Positions 53,382-62,068 of a stretch of 64,000 nucleotides of DNA are shown here, piece after piece. Every line of letters starts with the position of its first letter. Positions within the stretch are counted from its first letter, which is position 1. The stretch comes from Tenggerimyces sp963762635 (lineage in GTDB: Bacteria > Actinomycetota > Actinomycetes > Propionibacteriales > Actinopolymorphaceae), in the NCBI GenBank assembly GCA_963762635.1, contig CAVXLQ010000003.1, positions 558,001 through 622,000 on the forward strand. Reading direction: 5' to 3'. The notes beneath the pieces were generated by a model. It worked only from the letters and a program-made list of their open reading frames with translations. It ran no database searches and was not told where the DNA came from. The position numbers and the translations under genes are program-made.

Positions 53382-54976
53382 ATGACGACCGCCCGCACTC
53401 GTTGTGTCGCGTTGATAGGTATCGAGGGCCACCTCGTCGAGGTCGAGGCGTACCTCGGCGGCGGGCTGCCCTCGTTCGGCATCGTCGGCCTGCCCGACAA
53501 GACCCTGAACGAGTCCCGCGACCGCGTCCGAGCGGCAGTCACCAACTCCAACGTCGAATGGCCGTCCCAGAAGATCACCATCGGCCTTTCGCCCGCCACG
53601 TTGCCCAAGTCCGGCTCGCACTTCGACATCGCGATCGCCGTCGCCGTCCTCGCCGCGGCCGACTACCTCAAGCAAAAGGCGATCGACGGCATCGTCTTCC
53701 TCGGCGAGCTCGGACTCAACGGCCGCGCAAGGTACACCCGCGGCATCCTCCCGTCCGTTCTCGCCGCGGCGAACGCCGGTTACCGCAGGTTCGTCGTCCC
53801 CGAGCCGAACGTCGCCGAGGCCAGACTCATCGAAGACGCCGAAGTCCTCGGCATCCGCTCCCTCCGCCAGCTCCTCGCCGTACTCCGCGAGGACGAGCTC
53901 CCGGACGAGCCCGCGTACGAAGAGTCCGAGATCCGCCAACACACCCACGGCGTCGTCGCCAGTGCCGGACGGCTCGCCGGTCTCGACCTCGCCGAAGTCG
54001 TGGGCCAAGCCATAGCCCGGAAGGCCCTCGAGGTCGCCGCTGCCGGCGGCCACCACGTGTTCTTCACCGGTCCGCCAGGCACCGGAAAGACCATGCTCGC
54101 CGAACGTCTCCCCACCCTGCTCCCCGACCTCGATGCCGCACGCTCGTTGGAGGTCTCGGCCATCCACTCCGTCGCCGGCGCCCTCCCACCACAGGCCCCG
54201 CTCATCACCCGGCCACCGTTCTGCGACCCCCACCACACGGCCAGCACGTCCGCGATCGTCGGCGGAGGCCTCCGCATTCCGCGACCCGGTTCGATCTCCC
54301 TCGCCCACCACGGCGTCCTCTTCCTGGACGAAGCCCCAGAGTTCCGACCCGAGGTGCTCGAAACTCTCCGCCAACCTCTCGAGCACGGCGAGGTCGTCAT
54401 CGCCAGATCCGAGGGCGCGGCGCGGTTTCCCGCCAGGTTCCAACTCGTTCTCGCCGCCAATCCCTGTCCCTGCGGCAAGTTCGTCGGCAAGGGCATCCAC
54501 TGCGTCTGCTCCCCGATGGTCCGCCAGCGCTACGCCCAACGCCTCTCGGGCCCGATCCGCGACCGCATCGACATCGTCCAGACCGTCGAACAGGTCTCCC
54601 GCGCCGAGATGCTCGCCGACCGCTCGTCCGTCGAGTCCTCCGAGGTCGTCGCCGCCCGCGTCGCCGAGGCCCGCGAACGGCAGGCCCACCGCTACAAGGA
54701 CACGCCCTGGACGCTGAACGCCAGGTCCCGGGTCATATCCTCCGCCGCACTTGGCCCGCGGAAGAGGGCTCGATGCCCCTGGTCGACAACCAGCTCACCG
54801 GCGGCTGGATCACCGCCCGCGGAGCCGACCGGGTACTCAGAATCGCCTGGTCTCTCGCGGATTTGGCCGGCCGTGATCGCCCGACCAGCGATGACGTCAT
54901 GGTCGCGCTCACCCTGCGCCTCGGCCGCGAACCGTTCGACCCGAGCAAGACCAAGGACATCAGGAGGGTCGGATGA
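53382..54976 (+). pseudogene. comM: ComM-like AAA ATPase (Mg-chelatase family), one frameshift near the 3' end
   Basis: ComM is a hexameric helicase that extends strand invasion in natural transformation. The Lon-like N-terminal domain (IVGLPDKTLNESRDRVRAAV), Walker A (GPPGTGKTMLAERL), DPHHTAS, the Walker B-like FLDEAPEF, ANPCPCG (zinc-site Cys pair) and the sensor regions are intact in frame. Near 54722 (AACGCCAGG) the frame must shift by -1 to reach the C-terminal lid VPGHILRRTWPAEEG to LADLAGRDRPTSDDVMVAL. One added C (AACGCCCAGG) restores a normal 531-residue protein. Everything else about the locus is intact, so I favour a sequence error. The stop overlaps the dprA start by 4 bases. Confidence 0.88.
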
Positions 54977-56154
54977 CCGAAGTCTCCGACGACGAGCGCC
55001 TCGCCCGTGCCGCGCTCACCGGGCTCAGCGAGCCGGGCAACGTCAACCTCTCGCGCTTCGTCGCCGAGCACGGACCCGAGGCCACTCTCCAGGCGATCGA
55101 GGACGGCAGCTATCCGGGCAACGCCCTCCGCGATCTCCAAGCCAAATTGGCCGCCAGCGACCCCGGCGCCGACCTCGACCGCGCCGCCAAGGCGGGTGCG
55201 TGGCTCGTCTGCCCGGGTGATCCGGAGTGGCCACCGCAGCTCGAAGTCCTCGCCGAGACCGAGTCGACCGAGGGCGCCGGCGGCGTTCCACTCGCCTTGT
55301 GGGTACGAGGATCGCTCGAGCTCGGCATGATCACCCAACGCGCCTGCGCCATCGTCGGCGCCCGTTCGGCCACTCAGTACGGCACCCACGTAGCGGAAGA
55401 ACTCGCAGCCGGGCTTGCCGATCGAGGCATCACGATCGTCTCCGGCGGCGCGTTCGGCATCGATGTCGCAGCCCACCGGGGCGCCCTCGCCGCGAATGGC
55501 TACACCGTCGCCGTCCTCGCCTGCGGCGTCGACATCCCGTACCCGCGGGCGCACGCCGCGCTGTTCGACCGCATCGCCGACGAGGGCCTGCTGGTCAGCG
55601 AGGTGCCACCCGGTGCGACCCCTCGGCGGCAGCGGTTCCTCGTCCGCAACAGGCTCATCGCCGCCCTGTCCGAAGGAACGGTGGTCGTCGAGGCGGCGCT
55701 CCGCAGCGGAGCCCTCAACACCGCCGCCTGGGCCAACCGGTGCCAGCGCGAGGTGATGGCGATCCCCGGCTCGGTCCTCTCCCCGCAGTCAGCTGGCACG
55801 AACCAGTTGATCCGCGACGCGGGCGCCGTCCTCGTCACCGACGCCGACGAGATCGCCGAGCAGATAGGCCGCATCGGCGACGATCTCGCGCCGGTGAAGG
55901 CGGGGGAGCAGCGGGCGCGCGACGCCCTGGATCGCAGGTCACAGCAGGTGCTGGAGTGCGTTCCCGTCCAGCAGTTCCAGGGCATCGCCCAGCTCGCGGC
56001 GGCCGCCGGTGTGCCGGTGGACGAGACGTTGGCCGTGCTCGGTCACCTGCTCCTGCTCGGCTTCGTCGAACACGTTGGCGCAGGCTGGAGGCTGTCCGCC
56101 GCCGAACGAACCCGAAACCGGCACGCTTCCACGGTCGAACGGACCGGGAGCTGA
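54973..56154 (+). CDS. dprA: DNA-processing protein DprA
   Basis: DprA binds single-stranded DNA taken up or made in recombination and loads RecA. The 393 residues have an N-terminal helical domain, the extended Rossmann fold (CAIVGARSATQYGTHVAEEL, IVSGGAFGIDVAAHRGALAA, VVEAALRSGALNTAAWANRC, VMAIPGSVLSPQSAGTNQLI) and a C-terminal winged-helix segment (VPVDETLAVLGHLLLLGFVE). ATG overlaps comM. With yraN and comM this is the usual DNA-processing block. Confidence 0.96.
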   Translation: MTEVSDDERLARAALTGLSEPGNVNLSRFVAEHGPEATLQAIEDGSYPGNALRDLQAKLAASDPGADLDRAAKAGAWLVCPGDPEWPPQLEVLAETESTEGAGGVPLALWVRGSLELGMITQRACAIVGARSATQYGTHVAEELAAGLADRGITIVSGGAFGIDVAAHRGALAANGYTVAVLACGVDIPYPRAHAALFDRIADEGLLVSEVPPGATPRRQRFLVRNRLIAALSEGTVVVEAALRSGALNTAAWANRCQREVMAIPGSVLSPQSAGTNQLIRDAGAVLVTDADEIAEQIGRIGDDLAPVKAGEQRARDALDRRSQQVLECVPVQQFQGIAQLAAAAGVPVDETLAVLGHLLLLGFVEHVGAGWRLSAAERTRNRHASTVERTGS

Positions 56155-56227
56155 TCATGTTCTTTCGGTTTGGTTTCGCAGGGTGGTAGGTACTCTTTGG
56201 GCGAGGAAAGGTCGCCGAGGAGGTCCG

Positions 56228-56791
56228 ATGGGGTCGCAGCCTCCCTACGATCCGACGATCTCGCTGGAGCCGGAGTCACCGGCGCCAGCACCACCCACAC
56301 CAGTCCGCAAAACCGGCCGGACGGTGGGGATCTTGCTCACCGTGGTGGGCCTGTTGGTGGTCGGCGGATCGACGCTGCTGTATGTGACAGGTGTGCTCGG
56401 AGCGGACAAACCGGACGCTCCGGTGCAGGCGTTCGTCGAGGCGTACGCGCAGCAAGACTGCGATCGACTGTGGACTCAGTTCACCGACCGTGGCAAGCAA
56501 CAGCTGGTCAGGCAGTCGACGCCCAACCTCCCAGCCCCTGGTGAGGCGAACCCGGAGCTCAAGGAGTCGTACTGCGCGGAGACGTTCTCCGACCCGCTCC
56601 CCGTCCAACTGACGTCGACTTCGGTGGACGAAGCGCCTGACCGAGTGAACGCGACCGTACGAGCAACGATCCAGCTGGGTAGCGGCAGCCAGTCCGGCTC
56701 GGTCGCCACCACCTCGTTCCAAGTAGCCAAGGTCGCCGGCATCTGGAAGATCGACTCCTGGCGCGGAGGCGGCTCCTTCACCCGCCGCTAG
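56228..56791 (+). CDS. Single-pass membrane protein with NTF2-like outer domain
   Basis: A 187-residue protein with a proline-rich cytoplasmic start (PESPAPAPPTPVRKTG), one helix (TVGILLTVVGLLVVGGSTLL) and an outer domain from about residue 60 (DAPVQAFVEAYAQQDCDRLW) to the end (VAKVAGIWKIDSWRGG). Layout and the final strand pattern fit NTF2-like or lumazine-binding domains. Two Cys residues in the outer part could form a disulfide. It ends 9 bases before the unknown operon at 56801 and may be its first gene. Strong GAGGAGG site. Confidence 0.7.
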   Translation: MGSQPPYDPTISLEPESPAPAPPTPVRKTGRTVGILLTVVGLLVVGGSTLLYVTGVLGADKPDAPVQAFVEAYAQQDCDRLWTQFTDRGKQQLVRQSTPNLPAPGEANPELKESYCAETFSDPLPVQLTSTSVDEAPDRVNATVRATIQLGSGSQSGSVATTSFQVAKVAGIWKIDSWRGGGSFTRR

Positions 56792-56800
56792 GCTGAACCG

Positions 56801-57832
56801 ATGCCGATCGATCGCCCACCGGAAGCGCCCGACCGGCCGAGCCGGCTGGAGGTCGTCACCCCGCCGGACGCGCTGCCCGATCCGCGTCAGTACGACGGCA
56901 AGTACCTGACGCCGGAGATCGAACGGGTCGTCAAGTCGCACAAGGATCGCCCCTCCGACGCCGAGCAGCTGCTCGAAGGAATCGAGGGGCGCAAGCCCTG
57001 GACCCTCGACACCCCAGTCGGCAAAGAAGAGACCGCCGGCGACGTCCTCCGCCGCCACCACTTCGGCGAGGACACCGACCAACGCGACCTGCCGCCGGAG
57101 ACCGTGCGGAAGAACACCGACTACATCGCCACCAAAGGATCCGAGAAATCGCCCTGGCTCAAAGAAGCCACCGAAGCGGACCCCCTAGTCCAGTCCGTCT
57201 ACGTAGAACGCGACCAGTCCGTAGGCCACGACCTCCAACGCCACGAAGGCTGGCGAGGAGAACAAGGCCAACACGACCGAGCCCTCTACCAACGCGACCC
57301 AGCCCACCGGACGGACAGCCCGGAGTACCTCCGCTCGAACGACGCCTACGGCGAGGGCCGCCTCCACAGCTGCTGGGGATACGCCACCCACATCGCCGAT
57401 CCGGTCGCCTACGCAACGGCATACGCCCGGATCCTCGAACACCCTCGAGTCAAAGAAGCCCTCTCAGCACCCTTCGACCCAGACGATCCGCCGGATGCGA
57501 TCGAAGGAATCCCGATTGACGAGATCCTCGGTCCCGAGGGCCACACCGCGATCAGCGGTTACGAACTCGTCGGCGACAATATGAAGGCTGCAGCCGTTGA
57601 GCGGAAGGAATGGATGAGGGCTGTCCGCGCCGAGATCGACGACGGCCTGACGCTCGATGAAGCTATCGGGGCCGTTCGCTCGACTGCTGCTGAGAGGAAT
57701 CTCGTCGAGCCATCCGTCCGTCCGATCGGATCGTTCGCTGGGGGCACGATCGACGTACAGTTCTCTCTCAACACCGAAAATGGGTTCGACGTGATGTCGT
57801 TCTATGCCAGTCCTGAAAGGGATAGACCGTGA
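56801..57832 (+). CDS. Unknown protein, candidate polymorphic-toxin-like effector
   Basis: I recognise no named domain in this 343-residue protein. A proline-rich first 30 residues are followed by a charged, soluble protein. The part from ETVRKNTDYIATKGSEKSPW, SVGHDLQRHEGWRGEQGQHD, SCWGYATHIADPVAYATAYA to IPIDEILGPEGHTAISGYEL reminds me of C-terminal domains in secreted actinobacterial toxins, but I cannot confirm that here. No signal peptide, WXG motif or membrane helix is seen. It overlaps the first of two tandem duplicate small genes by 4 bases, a pattern typical of an effector followed by immunity genes. Confidence 0.5.
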   Translation: MPIDRPPEAPDRPSRLEVVTPPDALPDPRQYDGKYLTPEIERVVKSHKDRPSDAEQLLEGIEGRKPWTLDTPVGKEETAGDVLRRHHFGEDTDQRDLPPETVRKNTDYIATKGSEKSPWLKEATEADPLVQSVYVERDQSVGHDLQRHEGWRGEQGQHDRALYQRDPAHRTDSPEYLRSNDAYGEGRLHSCWGYATHIADPVAYATAYARILEHPRVKEALSAPFDPDDPPDAIEGIPIDEILGPEGHTAISGYELVGDNMKAAAVERKEWMRAVRAEIDDGLTLDEAIGAVRSTAAERNLVEPSVRPIGSFAGGTIDVQFSLNTENGFDVMSFYASPERDRP

Positions 57833-58188
57833 GTGTTCCTGGTCGAATGCGCGATCCCGAGGTGTCGCGGGTCAAGAACCGTGACGAACCGTTCGCGACC
57901 CTGGTCTCCTACGCCGGCAAGTTCTTCAATCCTGAGACGACTCCGAGGCACATCAACATCCTGCGGACCGCTGTCCATCGGCCCATCGGGGACCAGAACA
58001 TCGATGCACGCACGTTTGTCGAGGAGCTCCGGAGAGCACTCTCTGGTGACACCGAAGGTCTACCTGAAGACGCGCTGTTCGACGTGACGCACTACGCCGA
58101 CGGCGATGACGAGGCGTTCCTCAAGCGCGTCTGGGAGGAGATCTTTCCCGAGGAGCCGCTCCCTACCCGCTCGTCCTCGGAGGGTTGA
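57829..58188 (+). CDS. Unknown small protein, first of tandem paralogs (candidate immunity protein)
   Basis: A 119-residue acidic protein with no recognised domain. Segments FATLVSYAGKFFNPETTPRH, QNIDARTFVEELRRALSGDT and DDEAFLKRVWEEIFPEEPLP are shared, nearly unchanged, with the next gene. By eye about 85 of 115 aligned residues are identical. The likely fold is helical. GTG start overlaps the stop of the upstream unknown gene. Duplicated small genes right after a candidate effector are usual for immunity loci. Confidence 0.55.
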   Translation: MSVPGRMRDPEVSRVKNRDEPFATLVSYAGKFFNPETTPRHINILRTAVHRPIGDQNIDARTFVEELRRALSGDTEGLPEDALFDVTHYADGDDEAFLKRVWEEIFPEEPLPTRSSSEG

Positions 58189-58191
58189 GCG

Positions 58192-58539
58192 GTGAAGGTT
58201 CCTGGTCGAGTGCGCGACCTCGAGGAGTCGTGGGTCGAGAATCGTGACGAGCCGTTCGCGACCCTGGTCTCCTACGCCGCCACGTTTTTCCATCCTGAGA
58301 AGACGCCGCGGTTGGTCGAAGGTCTGCGTACCGCGGTGCACAGAGCGATCGAGGACCAGAACATCGACACGCGCACGTTCGTCAAGGAACTCCGGCAGGC
58401 TCTCTCCGGTGACACCGCGGGCCTGCCCGATGAGGCTCTCTGGGAAGCCGCGGAGTACTCCGATGGAACCGATGAGGCGTTCCTCAAGCGCGTCTGGGAA
58501 GAGATCTTCCCCGAGGAACCGCTCCCCACCCGCCAGTGA
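58192..58539 (+). CDS. Unknown small protein, second of tandem paralogs (candidate immunity protein)
   Basis: The 115-residue second copy of the small paralog, starting 3 bases after the first ends. Differences from copy 1 lie mainly in LVEGLRTAVHRAIED and ALWEAAEYSDGTDE, with the ends nearly identical, so the duplication is recent. Different surface residues could fit related effectors. Its stop overlaps the next start by 4 bases. Confidence 0.55.
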   Translation: MKVPGRVRDLEESWVENRDEPFATLVSYAATFFHPEKTPRLVEGLRTAVHRAIEDQNIDTRTFVKELRQALSGDTAGLPDEALWEAAEYSDGTDEAFLKRVWEEIFPEEPLPTRQ

Positions 58540-59234
58540 TCCAGGACGCTGCGGCGATCGTTGCCCCCGGAAGTGGGCGATGTGGTGCTGACTATGGGGT
58601 GCTTGGCATCGACTATGGCCAGTCCCTGCGGGGCGAACGGTTGGTGCGCACGACGCCCGGGTTCAGGTGGTGGATCGAGACCACCGTTCTCGCCCATCTG
58701 ATCGGGCGCCCGAGTCATGCCATCGCGCGAGGGCTTCGCGAGCAGATCGAGACCGTTCCGCTCAGTGCGCTCAGGGCGGCGATCGCTTATGGCGTGGACG
58801 AAGCGGTGGCCGTGCGGTCGGCCGCGATCATGCCGGAGGTCAGCGCTGGCGCGATCGCCACGCATGTCGTCGATGCGCTGTGGGACAGCCTCCTCTACGG
58901 CACAGGCACAGTCTGTCCCGCCGGCGACCGGTGGGTTGCCAAGCCGTTCAAGAAGACCATCGGCCTGGACGAACTCCTCGAGCGGGCCACCAAGAGCCCG
59001 CAGGCAGCCGCGCGGCTCGAGGAACTCCAATGGAGCTGGGCGAAAGCCCACAGCGCGAGGCGCGTTCACCACATCGTCCTCGGCCATGACGAACCGTCCG
59101 CCATCGAGCGCGTCCTCAACACACAGCGCGGCGACCAAGGATGGGCACAAGCCATACAGAACGCCGGCGACCACGGGCAGGTCGATCCCGTCGTCGCCGG
59201 CGTTCTCAGCAACCTTCCTTACGCCGAACGCTGA
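58536..59234 (+). CDS. Unknown protein, last gene of the candidate effector operon
   Basis: A 232-residue soluble, mostly helical protein of no recognised family. Notable segments are YGVLGIDYGQSLRGERLVRT, WWIETTVLAHLIGRPSHAIA and HSARRVHHIVLGHDEPSAIE. No signal peptide or membrane helix. GTG start coupled by 4-base overlap to the second small paralog. It ends with a 16-base overlap against the convergent ABC permease gene. It could be a further immunity protein or the enzyme of another function; I cannot tell. Confidence 0.5.
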   Translation: MIQDAAAIVAPGSGRCGADYGVLGIDYGQSLRGERLVRTTPGFRWWIETTVLAHLIGRPSHAIARGLREQIETVPLSALRAAIAYGVDEAVAVRSAAIMPEVSAGAIATHVVDALWDSLLYGTGTVCPAGDRWVAKPFKKTIGLDELLERATKSPQAAARLEELQWSWAKAHSARRVHHIVLGHDEPSAIERVLNTQRGDQGWAQAIQNAGDHGQVDPVVAGVLSNLPYAER

Positions 59235-60046
59235 TACGCGGCGAAAGCCCGCGTTGACAGCCAGCCGATCACCAACGCGAACGCCAGCAAGAGGCCGCCG
59301 CGCGTCAACACCACCGACCAGTCGGGCGAAGCCGACAGCGCCTCACGGGACGCGACCACGGCCCAGTCCACCGGGTTGAACCTCGACACCGACGCCAACC
59401 ACGACGGCATCAACGCCGGCGCCATCATCACCGACGACAGGAACGTCAACGGCAGCGAGACGAACTGCGAGATCGCGATCAGCGACTCCTGTTTCCGCGC
59501 CAACAGCGCCACCGCGTTCGACAGCGACGCGAACGCCGCGCCGAGCAGCACACCCATCAGCACCGTCACCAGCAACCCAGGCACCCCGCCGGGGTACGAA
59601 GCCCCAGCCAGCAGCCCGATCAGCACGACGATCACCGCCTGCACAACGGTCGCCGACGACTGGGACACGAGCTGCCCGATCATCAACGCTCCACGGCGCA
59701 CCGGCGACGTCAGCATCCGGTCCATGATCCCGCGATCGATGTCGGTGATGAAGTTCGATCCACTCCACCCCGCACCCATCAACGCCGTCATGATCACGAT
59801 GCCCGGCGTCAGGTACGAGATGTACGACCCACCGCCGAACCCGGGCAGCTGCGCGAGGTTCTTGAACAACTGCCCGAACAGCAACAGCCAAATGGCCGGC
59901 TGCACCAACGTGAACACGATGTACAAAGGCTGCCGAAGCTGAGCCCGCAGCCACCGTCCCGCGATGAACGAAGAGTGCGCAAGCAACCCACGCGGCCGCG
60001 AATGCGAAACCACAGAAGAAGAAATAGAAACAGCGGCAGCCATCAC
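59219..60046 (-). CDS. ABC-2 type exporter permease (DrrB-like)
   Basis: A 275-residue membrane subunit with six helices (FIAGRWLRAQLRQPLYIVFT, YLTPGIVIMTALMGAGWSGS, VTVLMGVLLGAAFASLSNAV). The signature of ABC-2 exporters is in the Ser/Gly-rich second and the PLTFLSSVMMAPALMP region. It should export a drug, lipid or polyketide with the ATPase encoded upstream. The GTG start overlaps the ATPase stop by 4 bases (an ATG follows directly). Confidence 0.9.
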   Translation of the reverse strand: MMAAAVSISSSVVSHSRPRGLLAHSSFIAGRWLRAQLRQPLYIVFTLVQPAIWLLLFGQLFKNLAQLPGFGGGSYISYLTPGIVIMTALMGAGWSGSNFITDIDRGIMDRMLTSPVRRGALMIGQLVSQSSATVVQAVIVVLIGLLAGASYPGGVPGLLVTVLMGVLLGAAFASLSNAVALLARKQESLIAISQFVSLPLTFLSSVMMAPALMPSWLASVSRFNPVDWAVVASREALSASPDWSVVLTRGGLLLAFALVIGWLSTRAFAAYQRSA

Positions 60047-61062
60047 GCGGCCCTCCTCGAGGCAGAATCGTCAGCGAGCTCAGCGGCCGAGAACGACCGC
60101 CCGGTGTGCCGCAGATACACGTCGTCCAGCGACGGCCGCGACGTCGTCACCGACGACACCGCGACCCCGCCGTCGTCCAACAGCCCAAGCACGGCAGGCA
60201 CCGCCGTCGCCCCGCTGTCCACCCGGCACCGCACCACGGAGCCGTCCACGACGACCTCGCGTACCCCCGCCAGCTGCGACAGCAGGGACGCCGCCTGACC
60301 GCCCTGCGATGCTCCCGCCAGGTCGATCTGGATCGCATCGCCACGAAGCGAAGCCTTCAACGACTCCGGCGACCCCTCGACCACGACCGCGCCGCGATCC
60401 ACGATCGCCAGCTGCCCCGCGAGCCGATCGGCCTCCTCCAGGTAGTGCGTCGTCAGCAGAACGGTGAGCCCGTCCTGCCCCGTCAGCTTCTCGATCTCCG
60501 CCCACATGTCCGCACGCGCCTCGGGATCGAGGCCGGTCGTCGGCTCGTCCAGGAACAACACCTGTGGTCGATGAACGAGACCGAGCGCGACGTCAAGCTT
60601 GCGTTGCATCCCGCCCGAATACCCACGCACGATGCGGTTCGCGGCCTCGCCGAGCCCGAACCGGTCGAGCAACTCGTCCGCCCGGCGCGAAGCCGCCGAG
60701 CGCGACAAACCGTAGATCCGCCCCTGCAGAACGAGATTCTCCCGCCCGGTCGCGTCGACATCCGAGCCGGACCTCTGAGACACGTACCCGATCGCGAGCC
60801 GCACCGCGTGCTGGGACTTGAGCACGTCGAGCCCCATCACCCGTGCGCTACCGGAGTCGGCGCGCGACAACGTGGTGAGGATCTTCACCGCGGTGGACTT
60901 GCCGGCACCGTTCGGTCCGAGCAGGCCGAACACAGTCCCGTGCGGAACGGCGAAGTTCAGCCCGTTCAACGCGCGCACCGGTTCCTTGCCGCGCCCGCTC
61001 GGGCCATAGGTCTTGACGAGGTCGTTGGCTTCCAGAGCCAGCCGACCAGAAGGCACAACCAT
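60043..61062 (-). CDS. ABC exporter ATPase (DrrA-like)
   Basis: A 339-residue ATPase. Walker A is LLGPNGAGKSTAVKIL, the Q-loop is near YVSQRSGSD, the signature is GYSGGMQRKLDVALGLVHRP, Walker B is VLFLDEPTTGLDPEARADM and the H-loop is TTHYLEEADRLA. The C-terminal 100 residues are the DrrA-type regulatory domain (DUF4162-like). It forms the exporter with the coupled permease and lies downstream of the PadR gene, the usual arrangement for a drug-induced efflux pump. Confidence 0.93.
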   Translation of the reverse strand: MVVPSGRLALEANDLVKTYGPSGRGKEPVRALNGLNFAVPHGTVFGLLGPNGAGKSTAVKILTTLSRADSGSARVMGLDVLKSQHAVRLAIGYVSQRSGSDVDATGRENLVLQGRIYGLSRSAASRRADELLDRFGLGEAANRIVRGYSGGMQRKLDVALGLVHRPQVLFLDEPTTGLDPEARADMWAEIEKLTGQDGLTVLLTTHYLEEADRLAGQLAIVDRGAVVVEGSPESLKASLRGDAIQIDLAGASQGGQAASLLSQLAGVREVVVDGSVVRCRVDSGATAVPAVLGLLDDGGVAVSSVTTSRPSLDDVYLRHTGRSFSAAELADDSASRRAA

Positions 61063-61229
61063 CTACAGACTCCTTCACAAGGTGGTGTGGAAGGAGTCGG
61101 CCGTACGAGCCTGGCGTGACCTATCGTGGTCCCTGCGCCTTGGTGTCAGGTTCGTTCGCGGACCGACTCCGAGGATTCCGGCTCCTGGTCGAGGTGTTGC
61201 CGCACGTCGACCAGGAGCCCACATCGCGC

Positions 61230-61925
61230 TTACATGAAGCCCATCCCCTTCAGGTCGCGGAGCCACTCCGCTCCCGGGCCGAAGTTCTTGTCGACATCAG
61301 AGGTCGCCTGCTCGAACGTGACGCCGGCGGCCTTCAGCTCGTACGCGCGGCGCCAGAACTCCAGCCCGGGGAGATTGTCTTCCCGCATGTCCTTGACGAT
61401 CGCCTCGACGAAGTCCCGCTCCGCGCGGACCATCGCCCGGTGGTACTCGTGCTCGATCCAGAACAACCGGGGGAGCAAGGCGGCCTCCGGCTGGTTGGCC
61501 TCGGCCTCGAGCTCGTCGAGCGTCGCGGCGAGCTTGGTGACGCGTTGCTCGAGCAGTCCCACAAAACGGTCGGGAGACACCGTCGGGGCCAACGCCAGCG
61601 CCGCCTCGAGCTGGGTGAACTCCTTCACCGGGTTGCCGAGCATGTCGGAGATCGTGTCCTCTAGCTCCTTCTCGCCTTCCGGAGTGATCCGATAGACGGT
61701 GCGCTCGGGCCGCCGGCCGTCGCGAACGATCTCGTGCTCGGCGATCAGTCCCTGCTTTTCCAGCGACTCGACGACCGAGTACAGCGAGCCGTAGTTGAGC
61801 TTGATGCTGCGTTCCTTGCCGCGCTCCTTGAGCGTGGTCGAGATCTCGTACGGATGCCGCGGCTTCTCGATCAGGCTGCCGAGCACGGCGAGGCCCAGCG
61901 GGCTGATGGCTCCACGCTTCGGCAT
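61230..61925 (-). CDS. PadR family transcriptional regulator
   Basis: A 231-residue repressor of the PadR family. Winged-helix DNA-binding half: LAVLGSLIEKPRHPYEISTT, SLYSVVESLEKQGLIAEHEI and ERTVYRITPEGEKELED. The C-terminal helical dimer domain of about 110 residues (LLEQRVTKLAATLDELEAEA) is normal for the larger PadR proteins. It probably represses itself and the ABC exporter (167 bases downstream on the same strand) through the palindrome at 61950. ATG at 61925; upstream in-frame codons lie in the promoter. Confidence 0.93.
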   Translation of the reverse strand: MPKRGAISPLGLAVLGSLIEKPRHPYEISTTLKERGKERSIKLNYGSLYSVVESLEKQGLIAEHEIVRDGRRPERTVYRITPEGEKELEDTISDMLGNPVKEFTQLEAALALAPTVSPDRFVGLLEQRVTKLAATLDELEAEANQPEAALLPRLFWIEHEYHRAMVRAERDFVEAIVKDMREDNLPGLEFWRRAYELKAAGVTFEQATSDVDKNFGPGAEWLRDLKGMGFM

Positions 61926-61949
61926 GCGGGCTCCCTGCTCGCGGTCAAG

Positions 61950-61990
61950 TACTCGAAGTCGAGTATTTGTCGACGAGTGTCCGCTGTCAA
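61950..61990 (-). promoter_or_regulatory. padR promoter with overlapping palindromic operator
   Basis: TTGACA (61990-61985) and AATACT (61967-61962), 17 bases apart, form a promoter reading into padR. A perfect palindrome TACTCGA-AG-TCGAGTA (61950-61965) covers the -10 region, as expected for PadR self-repression. A relative, GTACTTGACAG, recurs just upstream. Confidence 0.6.
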
Positions 61991-62020
61991 GTACCCTTAC
62001 CTGCGAAGCCGGTGCAGGAT

Positions 62021-62067
62021 GTTCACCGCGCTCTCCCTCTGTCACGGCTCCCGCTGGAGTTCTTATT
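62021..62067 (+). repeat. Dispersed leader-type repeat, copy B
   Basis: The 21-base core at 62021-62041 and TTCTTATT at 62060-62067 lie directly before the helicase start codon at 62069. Core and block match copy A at 4044-4092 (minus strand). The space between the two conserved parts is 18 bases here and 20 there. Confidence 0.55.
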
Positions 62068-62068
62068 C

